15,357 bases of DNA from Bacteroidales bacterium (GTDB taxonomy: Bacteria; Bacteroidota; Bacteroidia; Bacteroidales; UBA932). Position 1 is the first letter of the stretch, and the number at the start of each line of letters is the position of its first letter. The notes under the pieces are model-generated. The model did no database searches. It worked only from the letters and a program-made list of their open reading frames with translations, and was not told the DNA's origin. A program made the position numbers and the translations under genes. The stretch is from contig JAFYZZ010000009.1 of NCBI GenBank assembly GCA_017548445.1, forward strand, positions 1 through 15,357, read 5' to 3'. Below are positions 15,190 to 15,357 of the stretch, piece after piece.

Positions 15190-15255
15190 GCCATTTTCGT
15201 GGATAAATGGGGGTAAAAACGGTTTTTGTCCACAAATAAGGCCTTTTTTGTGGAC
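15177..15255 (+). repeat. Right two-palindrome unit
   Basis: Palindrome 3 (15177-15204) pairs TCCACGAA with TTTCGTGGA-type bases over 8 bp plus a terminal G-T wobble. Palindrome 4 (15228-15255) is a perfect GTCCACAAA/TTTGTGGAC stem, extended to 10 bp by T15227 and A15256, with loop TAAGGCCTTT. The 23-bp spacer (15205-15227) contains GGGGGTAAAAACGG. All four palindromes in the cassette are 28 bp and share the form RTCCACRAA-N10-TTYGTGGAY, allowing one mismatch in palindrome 1. Confidence 0.9.
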
Positions 15256-15357
15256 AGAGCGGGGAATCTGCGGCTCGGGCGGGGCAGGAGGCCCCATGAG
15301 GGTGGCGGGGCGGGAAAGCCCGGGGGAAGCCTGGGGAGCTCGGCGACGGGGGGGAGG
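15256..15357. other. GC-rich noncoding end of window with G-quadruplex motif
   Basis: No convincing gene is seen. The plus strand is strongly G-rich. Four G-runs at 15307-15310, 15312-15314, 15322-15326 and 15333-15336, with loops of 1, 7 and 6 nt, satisfy the usual G3+N1-7 quadruplex pattern. A short GGGGC-AGGAG-GCCCC hairpin lies at 15281-15295. Confidence 0.6.

Larger units (their letters stand above)
13491..15255 (+). mobile_element. Putative RAYT-like cassette: HUH nuclease operon between inverted two-palindrome units
   Basis: A 1765-bp block bounded on the left (13491-13569) and right (15177-15255) by 79-bp units that are reverse complements of each other at 60 of 79 positions, without gaps. 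Inside are a small DNA-binding-like gene and a coupled HUH nuclease gene. The arrangement resembles REP-associated tyrosine transposase genes flanked by inverted REP palindromes (BIME-like), or a small IS200/IS605-type element with hairpin ends. No target-site duplication is visible, which is expected for Y1 chemistry. It lies between the aminotransferase terminator and GC-rich noncoding DNA. Mobility is inferred, not shown. Confidence 0.7.

Noticed and set aside
15031..15297. An 88-codon minus-strand frame over the right unit
   Set aside because: It overlaps the nuclease C-terminus and both palindromes in antisense and shows no protein family features.

Overview
This window looks like a chromosomal fragment of a GC-rich member of the Bacteroidales (gut or rumen type). 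The evidence is a SusC/SusD pair, a hybrid two-component regulator (HTCS) with its propeller sensor, Bacteroidetes-type promoters (TTTG near -33, TAnnTTTG near -7) and AT-rich start regions without Shine-Dalgarno sequences. Coding GC is roughly 60 percent, so a Rikenellaceae- or Cryptobacteroides-like lineage fits better than classical Bacteroides. The species cannot be fixed from this window.

Positions 1-12108 form a compact polysaccharide utilization locus (PUL). On the minus strand an HTCS (1560-5453) is followed after 9 bp by a GH97 glycosidase (1-1550, cut by the window edge). Across a 254-bp divergent promoter region lie a SusC-type TonB-dependent transporter (5708-8839) and a SusD-type surface lipoprotein (8858-10579) with a strong terminator. 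A 398-bp gap then holds a structured RNA or attenuator-like leader, followed by a secreted GH43-like protein (10978-12108). In the standard PUL model, SusD captures glycan at the surface, SusC imports oligosaccharides, GH97 and the GH43-like enzyme trim alpha-linked galactosyl/glucosyl and arabinosyl-type linkages, and the HTCS senses a released sugar in the periplasm. The glycan itself cannot be read from the sequence.

Positions 12128-13481 hold a separate transcription unit: a class I PLP aminotransferase whose promoter overlaps the terminator of the preceding gene, ending at its own hairpin terminator.

Positions 13491-15255 are the most unusual part. Two translationally coupled genes, a small protein with a Myb/SANT-like C-terminus and an HUH (Y1, IS200/REP-associated type) nuclease, sit between two 79-bp units that are reverse complements of each other (60 of 79 positions identical, no gaps). 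Each unit is a pair of 28-bp palindromes separated by a 23-bp spacer. This resembles the layout of RAYT genes flanked by REP/BIME repeats and is my best candidate for an undescribed element. The last ~100 bp are GC-rich, noncoding, and contain a G-quadruplex motif.
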